Assembly (NCBI RefSeq): GCF_900185645.1
Contig: NZ_FYAM01000011.1
Coordinates: 248,001 to 312,000 of the forward strand
Origin: Clostridium sp. BSD9I1
GTDB taxonomy: Bacteria; Bacillota; Clostridia; Clostridiales; Clostridiaceae
Reading direction: 5' to 3'
DNA length: 64,000 bases
Under the pieces are notes generated by a model. That model was not told the origin of the DNA. It did not search any database and saw only the letters and a program-made list of their open reading frames with translations. The position numbers and the translations under genes are program-made. Numbering within the stretch: position 1 is the stretch's first letter; the number at the start of each line of letters is the position of its first letter. This document shows positions 1 through 9,279 of the stretch, in pieces.

Positions 1-1069
1 ACTGTTCTAAAAATGACTTATTAGTAGCAAGAATATCATTGAGTATAATTTTCTGCTTTTCTAAAGAAACTCTATTCCAAACAGATGGTGTTATAAACCA
101 ATGATCAGTTCCATGAATCATAAATGATTCTATCATGTTCAATATACTAATATTATTTTGAGTATAATACTTCCAATATGGCTCTAGTATTGCTATATCT
201 TCTTTTAATCCTACAATTACTATTGATGTCGAATTCTCCGATGGAATAACATTTAATATACAATAAACTACTCTTCTAATTCCTTTTTCTTCAACACCTA
301 CACTGGCATATCCACATAGAGCTAAAGGTAATCGTACATTGATTGATATGCCGTTTGTATAAATATTATTAGTTTGATTTTTTTCAAAAATCAAACTGAA
401 CAAACAATTTTGGTATTTCTTTAATACTTTTAAATTTTCTTCGATCTGTTTAATTTTCTTGTTTTGTGTAAAAATAAAATTATCCTCGTATGTGAGCTTA
501 ACAGATTTCATTTTTTTATTAAATGAACTTTCATTATTAATAAAATCTAAAGCTTCTATATCACGAATCAACATATACCTACTTAATCTATACCTTTCTG
601 CATCTAATTCATCTGTATTAAAAACAATTTATCTACAAATAGTTCTATATGACTGAAGTTGACCATGATATATTGTCGAAATTTTTCCAGTAATTTCAAA
701 CTCTTCGAACCGTTTTTCATGATCTGAACAGTAGCCCGGAAAGGTTGATGCATCTTTAATCCCCACCCTATCCATATGCATTTCAACCTTATCGCCCGTT
801 TCTTTAAATAATGGTTGTAGAAGATGATTTTCTTCAGAAATTAATTTTAAAGATTTGGATTTCTGAATAGAATGCGACTTTTTTATACTTTCTTTGCTAC
901 AACCATTAATAATACATTTTCTTTTTTCTTTAAATCTCTTTTCTCTACGCTTAATAACTTCAAAATTAAGCACTCTAACAGTTTGTTTATCTACAAGCTC
1001 ATGATTTCTTGCTTTTTCTTCTAGAACATCAAATATTGGATCAAATTCTCTTACATATCGTTTATTCAT
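1..1069 (-). pseudogene. Zinc-finger protein of unknown function, interrupted by an in-frame TAA
   Basis: The gene opens at ATG 1069 behind AAAGGAAAG and reads 146 codons to a TAA at 629-631. The same frame then stays open without another stop to the window edge, which suggests one point mutation in a longer gene. The N-terminal part has a treble-clef-like zinc pattern: CIINGC, then SHSIQKS, then YCSDHE. This combination occurs in uncharacterised proteins. The part after the stop contains ordinary-looking coding sequence (for example NTDELDAERYRLSRYM). The end of the gene lies outside the window. It could instead be two proteins, but no ribosome binding site or start is evident at the break. 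Function is unknown. Confidence 0.6.
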
Positions 1070-1412
1070 TTTATCTTTCTTTCCTTTTACATTTGTTATT
1101 TTGCTAGATGTTTCTCTAATAGTTCGTTAATAGGTCACAAATTTCCTTTATTACCTTCCATTATACCATGTTGTTTTTCCCAAAAAAACTTGAATAACAT
1201 ACAATAATCAAAAGAGTGTAATATAAAACTTATGTATCAAAAACATAATCATCTGGCATAAATAGTATACTTAAAGCGCCTATGCCTCCATAATTTATCT
1301 ACTACATTGACGACACTTTCAAAATTATAATGTACATTTTATATACATAGACTACCCATTATTAGCCTAATAAGTAGCTGGATAATGTTAAGTTGTATTT
1401 ATGATAAGTCTA
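1070..1412. other. Intergenic, nothing recognised
   Basis: AT-rich sequence between the broken zinc-finger gene and the end of the first NACHT gene. I see no convincing gene, hairpin terminator or repeat. The promoter of the minus-strand gene ending at position 1 is presumably here but is not distinct. Confidence 0.4.
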
Positions 1413-4400
1413 TTAATATTGATTATGTATCCACTGACCACGTTCATTAATTAAAAGCTTTTTTGTATAACTCTCTATATAACGAATTATCGAGATTGCA
1501 TTATAATTGCATTCATCTAGATAAGATTGCAATTTACTATGTAATATTTCATCAGGATATATTGCTAAAATTTTTGACAGATAACCATATATATATACTT
1601 CCTTATCTGGCAATGATATTACCATAGAAAGAAGCTGCGTATGAAAATTTATATGCTGCGTAGATGGATTTAATGAAATATAATGGATAAGTAATCTAAA
1701 TAATTCACTCTGGTCGTTGAGTTCTGTAATTGCCTTAAGAATTTGAAACAGCATTGCTTCCGGAAAAGTATATAAGGCATTTCGAAAGAGATTAATAATA
1801 TCCTTTATCCCTTCACCATCGGGTAAAGAAAATAGTATCAATACAATTCCTTCATGATAACATTTATATTCGGATATGTTCCTAATAATCTTAAGTACAT
1901 TTAATTTACTTTTTTCCCAAAAACCGGTTATATAATCTAAAACAAGATTGCTACTCTCTAACTTACACATTCTTACAACAAAATAATCATCTATATTTTG
2001 AGCAATATTTTCTAATACAAGAAACTCAGAAAACTCCGTTTCTCCATATTTGGATGAAGTTCTAATCCTTAGTCCAGTTTTTTCCTGCCATTCTTTTAAA
2101 TACTTGATAAATTGTGCTACATGATATGAAGGAAGTAAACGTGGGTTACGTCGCAACTCACCAATCACACTGGGAATCCCATTCGGCATAATTTTTGATA
2201 ATATATTGAGAATATCATCCATTACCATAGGTTGAACATTTCCCATTAATCTTTTCCACAATTCGTTTATTAAACTTTCAGGAGGAGAATTCAAGTGCTT
2301 CATTGCTTTTAGTGTAGGAATAATATGCATATTAGAAAAACTGTTTGGTAAGTTTGATATAAGCTCAGTAAGTATTGCGTTTTGATGCCTTTTTGCTAAC
2401 ACAGACCATCCATATTCTGAAAGCTTATCATTTTTCGATTCAGCCCATTCTCTTGCTTGCGCATCAGAAACTACAGTATATACTTTTTCATAAAGTTTAT
2501 GATATCGTTGTTTTAAATCACCTCTGAACAGCATTGATTGTAACCTGCCTATCCTTTCATCTCCTGTTTCTATAAGCACAAACAATAACACCTCCTGCAA
2601 ATGAGGTGCTAAGGAAGGTATTTCATCACTAATCAAATCAAATAGAGCATCGTTACCGCAATTAATAAGAATACTATTAAGATCACACCAAATTGAATTG
2701 GTAATTGTACTAACATATTCACTGTAATGCTCGGCAACCCAGCTTGCTAAAGGAAAATTATCTCCACGTTTGGCAGCAGATCTTAAGTAATAAGCACCTA
2801 GGTCAACTTTTATTAGATCTGGCAAAATACGTTCAATCCATATAGGTAAATTGTCTGTACACCCTAAAGCTGCCTGTACAGCTTCACCCCGTGTCAGTTT
2901 GCCTTTCTGTAATTGATCACTAAGCCAATCTACCCACTTATTTTGCCTCGAATTTTGTATTGAATCTAACAAATAGTGCTTTCCTTTAGAATTTTCTAGC
3001 CAAGCACTTACTATCTCCCTATTCTCCCATAACAATTCCACATCAAATATTGTTTCTAAACCATGAAGGTAATAACCTTGCTCACTTAAATTTGATATTG
3101 CTTTCAATGCCTTTTTTAATAAATCTCTGTTTTTACTAGTGATAGCGCCAATTACTCCTCTATATTGCTGTATAGAGTGCTCGCTACTTAATAACTCATC
3201 AATTTTGCTCACAAAACGATTAAAAGTCTGTTTTTCTCCCATTGTTTTTAACCTCAGATACGGAATGAATATTGCAACAAATATAATGTCAATATCTAAA
3301 AGAGATTTTACATCTTCAACACACAGCCGCCTACCACTTTCGAGTGCAAGTTTTACAAATTCTCTTGAATTTAAAAATTGTGCTACATATATGGATAATT
3401 CTGACCAATCATTAAATACCCCACACCCAACAAGCCAGTCCCAATAGAGATCATGTATGGGCTGTATCTTATCTTGACGATTGCCCAATGTACCAAGCTG
3501 TTCTATGAACAACTTAACCCCCTTCACATTACGATTTCTCTCTATATCCTTTATTTCAGCATAGAAATCAGAATATTTTCTACTATCAGTAAATAATGTT
3601 AATCGTGCAACTGCTATGCTAAGAATATCATTTAAAGTCTCACAATCTTTCAAATACCCAGTCAACTGATTATGAAAAGCACTGATAAGCTCTCCTCTTG
3701 TGGATACTTTACCTCCCATAAGTAAATATAAAATAAGTGCTAATGGTAATTTTAATAAATCTTTTAATTCAATAGGGATTTCCGGCGAATCAGGACAAGC
3801 AACCGAAATGGCGGATGATATAGTCACCTCTGATAATCCCTCTAAAGTCCATATTTTAAAACGATGATCATATTGATTTGTGTATCTTGCAGTTGCAATT
3901 ATTTTCCTATCACCTAAAAGACTTAGTAGTTTACGTCGTTCTGAGTCATCTGCACTTGGTACATTCTTTGGAAATTGGGACCAACCATCAAGTAAAAAAA
4001 TAACTGATGGATTTTTAGTAATGGATCTAAGGTCATTTGTTGATATTTTCTTCTCGATGAAATTGACTACTTCATTAGTAGTTGCAAAGTCGCTTAAGGA
4101 AATAAAAATTGGAAATAATTTAGAAGTTTTTATAAGTTCATTACCAAAATTCCATAGGGCATGCGTTTTACCTGTTCCACCAGATGCTACTATCAAGTGA
4201 GCATTACCCTCCGCCTCGACAATTTCATTGAATTTCAATGTATTGGCATTCTTATCTTTCGCAAATTCAGTTACATGCCTTGTCTCCGTCTGCAAAAATG
4301 TTATAGCGTTAACCGTGTACTCATTTGCCTCTGGAAACAAAGATAAAAGTGAGGGGGGAATTGATGAATTTAGTAAGTCCTTTGCTATACTTATAAGTTC

Positions 4401-4556
4401 ATCTTCATGAATCATAGATAAAGTTCGCTGCAAAGTAAATTGGCTCCCTATAATTTCCCTAATCTTATCTTCATCAATTCCATATGTTATTTTATCTCCA
4501 TTAATTACATCTCCTGATACTTCCGAATCCTTTATTTTGATTGAATCTTTCAACAT
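1413..4556 (-). CDS. NACHT-like STAND ATPase with N-terminal amyloid-type signalling motif
   Basis: A 1047-aa protein. I place the start at ATG 4556 (MLKDSIKIKD) because AAGGAG lies nine bases upstream, inside the last codons of the preceding gene. A TTG at 4598 is a weaker alternative. Residues 5-22 (SIKIKDSEVSGDVINGDK) match the two repeats at the C-terminus of the preceding small membrane protein. A P-loop (SGGTGKT) lies near residue 128, a Walker B (VIFLLDGW) near 190 and a sensor-like ATARYTNQ further on. The long C-terminal half is alpha-helical and HEAT/TPR-like, the usual place for ligand sensing in STAND proteins. Bacterial NACHT proteins are anti-phage sensors. I infer a receptor that nucleates the membrane partner through the shared motif. 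The specific trigger cannot be read from sequence. Confidence 0.8.
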   Translation of the reverse strand: MLKDSIKIKDSEVSGDVINGDKITYGIDEDKIREIIGSQFTLQRTLSMIHEDELISIAKDLLNSSIPPSLLSLFPEANEYTVNAITFLQTETRHVTEFAKDKNANTLKFNEIVEAEGNAHLIVASGGTGKTHALWNFGNELIKTSKLFPIFISLSDFATTNEVVNFIEKKISTNDLRSITKNPSVIFLLDGWSQFPKNVPSADDSERRKLLSLLGDRKIIATARYTNQYDHRFKIWTLEGLSEVTISSAISVACPDSPEIPIELKDLLKLPLALILYLLMGGKVSTRGELISAFHNQLTGYLKDCETLNDILSIAVARLTLFTDSRKYSDFYAEIKDIERNRNVKGVKLFIEQLGTLGNRQDKIQPIHDLYWDWLVGCGVFNDWSELSIYVAQFLNSREFVKLALESGRRLCVEDVKSLLDIDIIFVAIFIPYLRLKTMGEKQTFNRFVSKIDELLSSEHSIQQYRGVIGAITSKNRDLLKKALKAISNLSEQGYYLHGLETIFDVELLWENREIVSAWLENSKGKHYLLDSIQNSRQNKWVDWLSDQLQKGKLTRGEAVQAALGCTDNLPIWIERILPDLIKVDLGAYYLRSAAKRGDNFPLASWVAEHYSEYVSTITNSIWCDLNSILINCGNDALFDLISDEIPSLAPHLQEVLLFVLIETGDERIGRLQSMLFRGDLKQRYHKLYEKVYTVVSDAQAREWAESKNDKLSEYGWSVLAKRHQNAILTELISNLPNSFSNMHIIPTLKAMKHLNSPPESLINELWKRLMGNVQPMVMDDILNILSKIMPNGIPSVIGELRRNPRLLPSYHVAQFIKYLKEWQEKTGLRIRTSSKYGETEFSEFLVLENIAQNIDDYFVVRMCKLESSNLVLDYITGFWEKSKLNVLKIIRNISEYKCYHEGIVLILFSLPDGEGIKDIINLFRNALYTFPEAMLFQILKAITELNDQSELFRLLIHYISLNPSTQHINFHTQLLSMVISLPDKEVYIYGYLSKILAIYPDEILHSKLQSYLDECNYNAISIIRYIESYTKKLLINERGQWIHNQY

Positions 4557-4560
4557 GTTA

Positions 4561-4848
4561 TCAAATCTCCTTGTCACCTTGAACAATATCTCCTTCAACT
4601 TCTGTGTCTATGATAGACATATTTGAAGCTCTTTTATCATCAGATTGTCTTTTATCATCAAGATAACCTTTTTTCTTATCTCCCTGAACAATATCCCCCT
4701 TAACCTTAGAGCCACTTATTTTTATGTTTGATTTACGTTTATTTTTTGCAACAACCGATACTCCGATTGCCGCCAATACTATTCCTCCAATAATATTACT
4801 CATAGTACCTATTCCTAAATCTATTACCTTGTCTATAATTTGATTCAT
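4561..4848 (-). CDS. Small membrane protein with two C-terminal GDIVQGDK repeats (predicted NACHT effector)
   Basis: A 95-aa protein starting at ATG 4848, behind GGAGGAGAG. Residues 1-35 form an amphipathic stretch and one membrane helix (IIGGIVLAAIGVSVV), followed by a basic NKRK stop-transfer. Two 18-residue repeats follow: NIKISGSKVKGDIVQGDK (41-58) and NMSIIDTEVEGDIVQGDK (76-93), joined by a charged linker. The downstream NACHT protein carries one copy at its N-terminus. One copy on the receptor and two on the effector is the layout of fungal NWD2 and HET-S, where the repeats stack as a beta-solenoid amyloid. The stop codon lies four bases before the NACHT start, so the two genes are translationally linked. 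I infer a membrane-damaging effector. No Bell or HeLo domain is visible, only the helix and repeats. Confidence 0.7.
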   Translation of the reverse strand: MNQIIDKVIDLGIGTMSNIIGGIVLAAIGVSVVAKNKRKSNIKISGSKVKGDIVQGDKKKGYLDDKRQSDDKRASNMSIIDTEVEGDIVQGDKEI

Positions 4849-5248
4849 AGACTTCTCTCCTCCATATATCAATTATTACATTTTTTATGTTAAACTCTAT
4901 TTTTATATTATAGGTAAAAGCGTTAACCCATGTAATGTACATTATTAATCTTAATTCGGTCAATTTGCTCCAAAGTAACTTACTTTAGGATTCAATAGTT
5001 CATAATCTTAAAAATATCATCTTAATACATGTAGAAGCATTTCATCCTATTCTTAATTAAACTTGATTTTATAATATTATTACATAAGAATTTTTAGCTT
5101 ATGAATTGCTAATTTCGCTTATGGAAATTAGTGCATTCCAAATTATTGCTATACTTCTGACTTCCTATTGTATACACAACATGTCCATTTTATAAATAAT
5201 AGGTAGTTTCTAACAACTTGTGCCTATCATAATTGTATATTCATCAAT
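4849..5248. other. Intergenic, probable promoter region of the NACHT cassette
   Basis: About 400 AT-rich bases between two minus-strand genes. I find no coding remnant, tRNA or strong hairpin. It presumably carries the promoter for the membrane protein/NACHT pair, but no clear -35/-10 pair stands out. Confidence 0.35.
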
Positions 5249-5635
5249 CTAATAAATATGTTGATCTAACCAACTTTTTCGTTTTCCATTAACATGCACT
5301 AATGCCTCTAATGAAATATGATCTATTTTGTGAGTTATTCCTTCATTTTTAATAGTAAACATATTATTATAAGAGTGAAATGTTTGATAATTGAAATAGT
5401 TAAATTCATATAAAAAGAAATGACTATCTTTATCTTTTACTTTCTTAATGCTTATATGATATTTGTATTCTACATCTTTTTTTCCCAAAGCATAAGATTT
5501 TTGCACATGTGACACTGAGCTTGGACCAGTATAGTCTGAATAACTGATGATAATGCGAAAACCTTTTAATATATCAACAAAACAATGATTAATATAACCA
5601 ATTGTTTTAGGTATCTCATTAACATTACTATTCAT
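5249..5635 (-). CDS. Hypothetical protein, 128 aa
   Basis: Unrecognised. The protein is soluble-looking, rich in aromatic residues, His and Lys, with no signal peptide or membrane segment and no obvious catalytic motif. Start ATG 5635 has a weak upstream GAGGGAAATG-type ribosome site. It stands alone between the NACHT cassette and the Septu pair, about 85 bases after ptuB in the same direction. It may therefore be an accessory of that locus, but nothing in the sequence proves this. Confidence 0.5.
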   Translation of the reverse strand: MNSNVNEIPKTIGYINHCFVDILKGFRIIISYSDYTGPSSVSHVQKSYALGKKDVEYKYHISIKKVKDKDSHFFLYEFNYFNYQTFHSYNNMFTIKNEGITHKIDHISLEALVHVNGKRKSWLDQHIY

Positions 5636-5719
5636 TACATCATTTCCCTCGCTTTTATTTTGTTATTTCCAATTATTAGCCTAATGGGTATACGAATAAT
5701 GTAAATAATTAGAAGATTA

Positions 5720-6355
5720 CTAACAAGCTGTGTTGCTGCCCTTATAAACCAATGCTTCTTCAATTAAAAGTTTCATTTTATCGTTAGTCATTGTCGCTCT
5801 CTGATAATCACCAATAATATCCTTTGCACGTTCAGTGGATTTAGGTTCATCATTAAGTCCAAATATTTCAATACTCTTTAATCCCTGTCTACTTTTACCA
5901 ACAAAAATAATTCCATTATCATTTGTAATGGTATTATCAAAATGCTCTTTCGGATCATCAAAGTATGGGTGCACAATGATAAATGTGCACTTATTATAGT
6001 CATCATCATATTTAGATATTGTATCAATTTCCCCTTTATGGCTTCTGTTATTGCATAAGGTACAAGATAAGACCAAATTCATAGGTGTAAATCCAAATTG
6101 AGGATATAATTTTGTTGCTTTTGGTGCAATATGTTCAATATTATTGTCACTAGTCACGCCATATTTAGACCCACAGTAAGCACATCTTCCATCCTGCCCC
6201 TTATCCATTTCATCTCTTAATATCTTTTTAAATGCCTTCATATTATTTGTATTAATCTTCCAGCTTTCACCGGTATATGGTTTTAAGCTATCAATATATT
6301 CGATCATATCCTGGGATAAAATTATATTATTTTTTAATATCTTCAATATTCTCAA
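5720..6355 (-). CDS. ptuB: Septu HNH endonuclease PtuB
   Basis: A 211-aa HNH nuclease. Two zinc-binding knuckles, CAYC and CTLC, flank the catalytic IEHIAPK histidine pair, and the typical Asn follows in MNLVLSC. Translation probably begins at TTG 6355, six bases after GGAGG inside the end of ptuA; the two genes overlap by 29 bases. An HNH nuclease encoded directly after and overlapping an AAA ATPase is the defining arrangement of Septu type I. There PtuA and PtuB form a complex that degrades nucleic acid during phage infection. PtuB is the nuclease effector. The cognate trigger is unknown. Confidence 0.85.
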   Translation of the reverse strand: MRILKILKNNIILSQDMIEYIDSLKPYTGESWKINTNNMKAFKKILRDEMDKGQDGRCAYCGSKYGVTSDNNIEHIAPKATKLYPQFGFTPMNLVLSCTLCNNRSHKGEIDTISKYDDDYNKCTFIIVHPYFDDPKEHFDNTITNDNGIIFVGKSRQGLKSIEIFGLNDEPKSTERAKDIIGDYQRATMTNDKMKLLIEEALVYKGSNTAC

Positions 6356-7835
6356 TGTATGCCTCCACAGAATGCAAAATAATGCTTAATGGATCTTCTT
6401 TTCCACATGTATATTTTAATAATTTATCATATAACTTTTTTATTTCCTCTAAATTATTTGATTTATTTTCTACTAGTGTAACTAAATTTCTTAAATCAAC
6501 TTCAAAATAGTAATTTCTTGTAGTACGTAATTGAAATACATTATATAAAATATTTTCGGCTGACCATGCATAAGTATCCTCTTTAAGTAATTTAGAATTA
6601 ATATCATTACCATCCAATTCTCTTTTTAAAACTACAACAGATGATGATTCTGATTTCAGATCTGATATAATATAATGAGAGTGTGTGGCTATAAGAAAAT
6701 GACAATCATTGTATTCTTGAAATATACTTTTTAAACACGATATGTATGTCATTTGCCAATTAGGATGTAAACTTATTTCAGGTTCATCTATTAATATCAG
6801 TGATCCATGCTGAATATTATTTAACATATTTAAAAATGTAAATAGTATTTGCTTTTCCCCCGAACTAGCATCATCAAAATTAAACTTAATATCTTTTTTA
6901 TAAAATACTAAATTGATATTAATCAAACGTAAGTCGATCATTTTCTTTATACAATTATATTGACTTTCAAGAACATCATATGCGGATTTTTTTTGTAAAT
7001 CAAAATAATAATTAATTATATTTTTATACTTAATATTATCCAGTTCCGCTCCAACAATCATTTCTTTTATTTCTTTAATATCATCTGTAGTGATTTTAGC
7101 TATTGCATCATCTCGAAAATCTTTTCTAATAGAACGCCTATTGTTTGATTTATCAATTTCATTTTGAATAGCCTTTTCAAGATTATTCTTGTTAAATAAT
7201 GTTTTTCTTTTAGCTACTATCTGTAGGTTAAATTTTAAATCAAATGTTAAAAAATTAAAAATTTTTTTTAGATGATCTCCATTATTTGCTTTTAACATTA
7301 ACTCTATTAAACAATTCTGCACTTGATTGCTTATTGAACTTGTAAAGGCTACATTTGAGGCCTGTCTAATTCCTAAATATTTATAATTTTCATCAGTATC
7401 AACTAAATCCTTTTTATTTGCAAAATAGAATTTATCATTTAACAGGTAAGATACTGCTAAATTGGATATTGGTAAAATAAGTTCGTTTTTATCAATATCT
7501 TTTATATTAATATCTTTTAAGTTATATTTTATATTAATAATCTTATTATCTGAAATAGTTATGATAACCTTATGTTTTCCTATACTGTATTCAACTTCGT
7601 AAAATTTATATTTTAATTTTAAAATACGATTATTAAATATTTTTTGATGTATTTGACGAAATAGTTCTGACACTTCAGCTAATAAAAAGCTCTTTCCGGT
7701 ACCGTTTGCACCTATTAGTACTGTAGTAAAAGGTACCTCATTATTAGAATACGTGTCATCTTCACAAAAATGTACGTTGTAAATGTCTCGTTCTCTATTC
7801 TTAATCAATACTCTAAATAGTTTAAAATTCTCCAT
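6327..7835 (-). CDS. ptuA: Septu ATPase PtuA
   Basis: A 502-aa ABC-type/SMC-like AAA ATPase. I chose ATG 7835 (MENFKLFRV) preceded by GAAGGAGG; a GTG at 7868 would add 11 residues. Walker A is IGANGTGKS (residues 41-49). The signature-like ASSGEKQ, the Walker B LILIDEPE with the following SLHP, and the switch IATHSHY all lie in the C-terminal third, separated from the P-loop by a long helical insert. This is the OLD/RecF-like layout of PtuA. The gene overlaps the HNH gene ptuB downstream. PtuA oligomers bind PtuB and gate its nuclease. Confidence 0.85.
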   Translation of the reverse strand: MENFKLFRVLIKNRERDIYNVHFCEDDTYSNNEVPFTTVLIGANGTGKSFLLAEVSELFRQIHQKIFNNRILKLKYKFYEVEYSIGKHKVIITISDNKIINIKYNLKDINIKDIDKNELILPISNLAVSYLLNDKFYFANKKDLVDTDENYKYLGIRQASNVAFTSSISNQVQNCLIELMLKANNGDHLKKIFNFLTFDLKFNLQIVAKRKTLFNKNNLEKAIQNEIDKSNNRRSIRKDFRDDAIAKITTDDIKEIKEMIVGAELDNIKYKNIINYYFDLQKKSAYDVLESQYNCIKKMIDLRLININLVFYKKDIKFNFDDASSGEKQILFTFLNMLNNIQHGSLILIDEPEISLHPNWQMTYISCLKSIFQEYNDCHFLIATHSHYIISDLKSESSSVVVLKRELDGNDINSKLLKEDTYAWSAENILYNVFQLRTTRNYYFEVDLRNLVTLVENKSNNLEEIKKLYDKLLKYTCGKEDPLSIILHSVEAYIENIEDIKK

Positions 7836-8164
7836 CTTACCTCCTTCAAGCGAATAATCATAATTCACTTTCCTTCTCCATCAAATTTTTACTAACTATA
7901 TCTACTATTATTACTACTCATTAATTGGAAATCATAGTCAGATTTTCTTTCTACCAACTTCCCATTTTAGACATTATCTTTCTCTATGTTCTTAACTTTA
8001 CATAAGTAAACTCCATACAAATCTCACTATTGTGCCAATACATCTATCATTATAAACAATTCTCCTCTTTTCTATTTACATATCTCCCTTGGAAATCCTC
8101 ATATACCTTTGCTCATATTTTTTAACCTTTATATTTCCTATGATGTTACAGTATTAATGAATAT
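7836..8164. other. Intergenic with decayed copy of an HNH-downstream sequence
   Basis: Holds the ptuA upstream region. On the HNH side, about 8060-8138 is recognisably related (roughly two thirds identical by eye) to 13321-13396, which lies in the same relative position beyond the second HNH copy. Its minus-strand translation resembles a decayed form of GTIKVEKHGEEILRIL. Nothing else coding is visible. Confidence 0.45.
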
Positions 8165-8543
8165 CTAAAAAACCCTCTCCACCACCTCAAACCCCTGATT
8201 TTCTGCAATTTGATATAATGGCGAAATACATTGCTTTAATTTCTCATTAAAATCTTCTTTAGGTTTATACTTTAAATACTCATGAAAATTTTCTATTTTT
8301 AAGACATCAATGTAACCTTCTAAATCTCTTTCTTTACCTTTTTGAGCAAGATATGTTACTGCTTTATACTGTATATCACAAAAGTCATTGATATATGTAT
8401 CATATTTAAGCAGCTTATCACTTTTAGAACTGTTTACATTCTTAAAAGTAGGTACAAGGTTCCACATCTCATCGTGCAACACAAAACTCCATGGAATGAA
8501 ATGATCAATACTAAGTACTCCATGGTTTTTATAGTTTTCTTCA
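8165..8543 (-). repeat. Direct repeat, copy 1 (3' part of HNH gene)
   Basis: This segment, the last third of the HNH gene, is repeated in the same orientation at 13504-13882 with an offset of 5339 bases and around 90% identity by eye. The two copies bracket the second NACHT gene and its small membrane gene. Confidence 0.85.
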
Positions 8544-9163
8544 ATAAAATCTTTGCCGGTGTAAATATCATTGATTCCCTTTGAAATAATGATTTCTTTC
8601 CAAAGCTTTGTAGCCTTTGTAAGGTTTCTAGTTTTAGGTGCTTCTAACTTAAAAGCTATAGCAGAAACATTAGGATTTCTCTTTTGTAAAAAACATACAA
8701 GTTTATAATAAATCCATGATTTTACTACTCTATAGTTTTCCTTAAGATAGTCAGCCCATCCTTCATTTAAAACAATCTTATCTGTATCACCTTTAACAAT
8801 TTTATAAAGACAGCTATCACTGGTTAAGGATAACTCAGTAATTAGTTTTTCTTTCAAATCATCTTTTTTTCCTCTAAGCTCCTCTGAAAAAAACGGTGAA
8901 AGTAATCTATATGGAACATTAACAGTTAAATCCTTCATCATTTTCTTAAGTTCTTTATCCTCATTTTCACATAAGAGCCCTAGAAGTTTACCCTCATCAC
9001 AATTTGGGTTAAATGCATATTTTAAAGCAATATAATTTATTGGCTTTTTCAAGTTATCAAACATGCCAAAGCTTAGTTTATATTGTAAAGTTGGATACCA
9101 AGCCCCAACTATCATTCTTGCTATAATTTTATTAAATTCAATTTTACTATTTCCAAGGCTCAC
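8165..9163 (-). CDS. HNH endonuclease domain protein
   Basis: A 332-aa protein. The first 200 residues are helical and unrecognised. An HNH-like module follows with GVLSIDHFIPWSFVLHDE near 215-232, where the Asp-His pair is the catalytic signature, and then WNLVPTFKNVNSSKSDKL, which supplies the conserved Asn and the N...K.D ending of this HNH subfamily. Such standalone HNH proteins occur in defence islands. The gene lies just after a vestigial NACHT start and a small membrane gene, all on the minus strand. A decayed copy of its last third is at 13489-13882. Its partner genes, if any, appear lost. Confidence 0.7.
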   Translation of the reverse strand: MSLGNSKIEFNKIIARMIVGAWYPTLQYKLSFGMFDNLKKPINYIALKYAFNPNCDEGKLLGLLCENEDKELKKMMKDLTVNVPYRLLSPFFSEELRGKKDDLKEKLITELSLTSDSCLYKIVKGDTDKIVLNEGWADYLKENYRVVKSWIYYKLVCFLQKRNPNVSAIAFKLEAPKTRNLTKATKLWKEIIISKGINDIYTGKDFIEENYKNHGVLSIDHFIPWSFVLHDEMWNLVPTFKNVNSSKSDKLLKYDTYINDFCDIQYKAVTYLAQKGKERDLEGYIDVLKIENFHEYLKYKPKEDFNEKLKQCISPLYQIAENQGFEVVERVF

Positions 9164-9193
9164 TTCTTCTTGCCTTCACATCGCTATACCTAA

Positions 9194-9274
9194 TCAAATT
9201 GAAAATGTAGCATTTTCAATTTGTATATAAGTAGATCCTAAAGGCCATTTTTGTTCTTGTTCTATATATGCCAC
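9194..9274 (-). pseudogene. Vestige of a NACHT gene start (signalling motif only)
   Basis: From GTG 9274, six bases after the stop of the small membrane gene, a 26-codon frame reads AYIEQEQK, a short divergent stretch, then GSTYIQI and a TGA at 9194-9196. It aligns with the first 22 residues of the large NACHT protein (KIKQEQKGSIGSTNIQI) both in peptide and in DNA. The rest of the ATPase is missing. This suggests a former membrane-protein/NACHT operon whose NACHT was deleted, leaving only the N-terminal motif. It might still be translated as a tiny peptide. Confidence 0.6.
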
Positions 9275-9279
9275 TATTC

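Noticed and set aside
459-656. Plus-strand frame opposite the broken zinc-finger gene
   Set aside because: Antisense to a long open minus-strand frame with coding-like composition; no start signals.
4561-4848. Holin-like or phage protein for the small membrane gene
   Set aside because: Single helix, no phage genes around, and the C-terminal repeats match the adjacent NACHT, which a holin would not explain.
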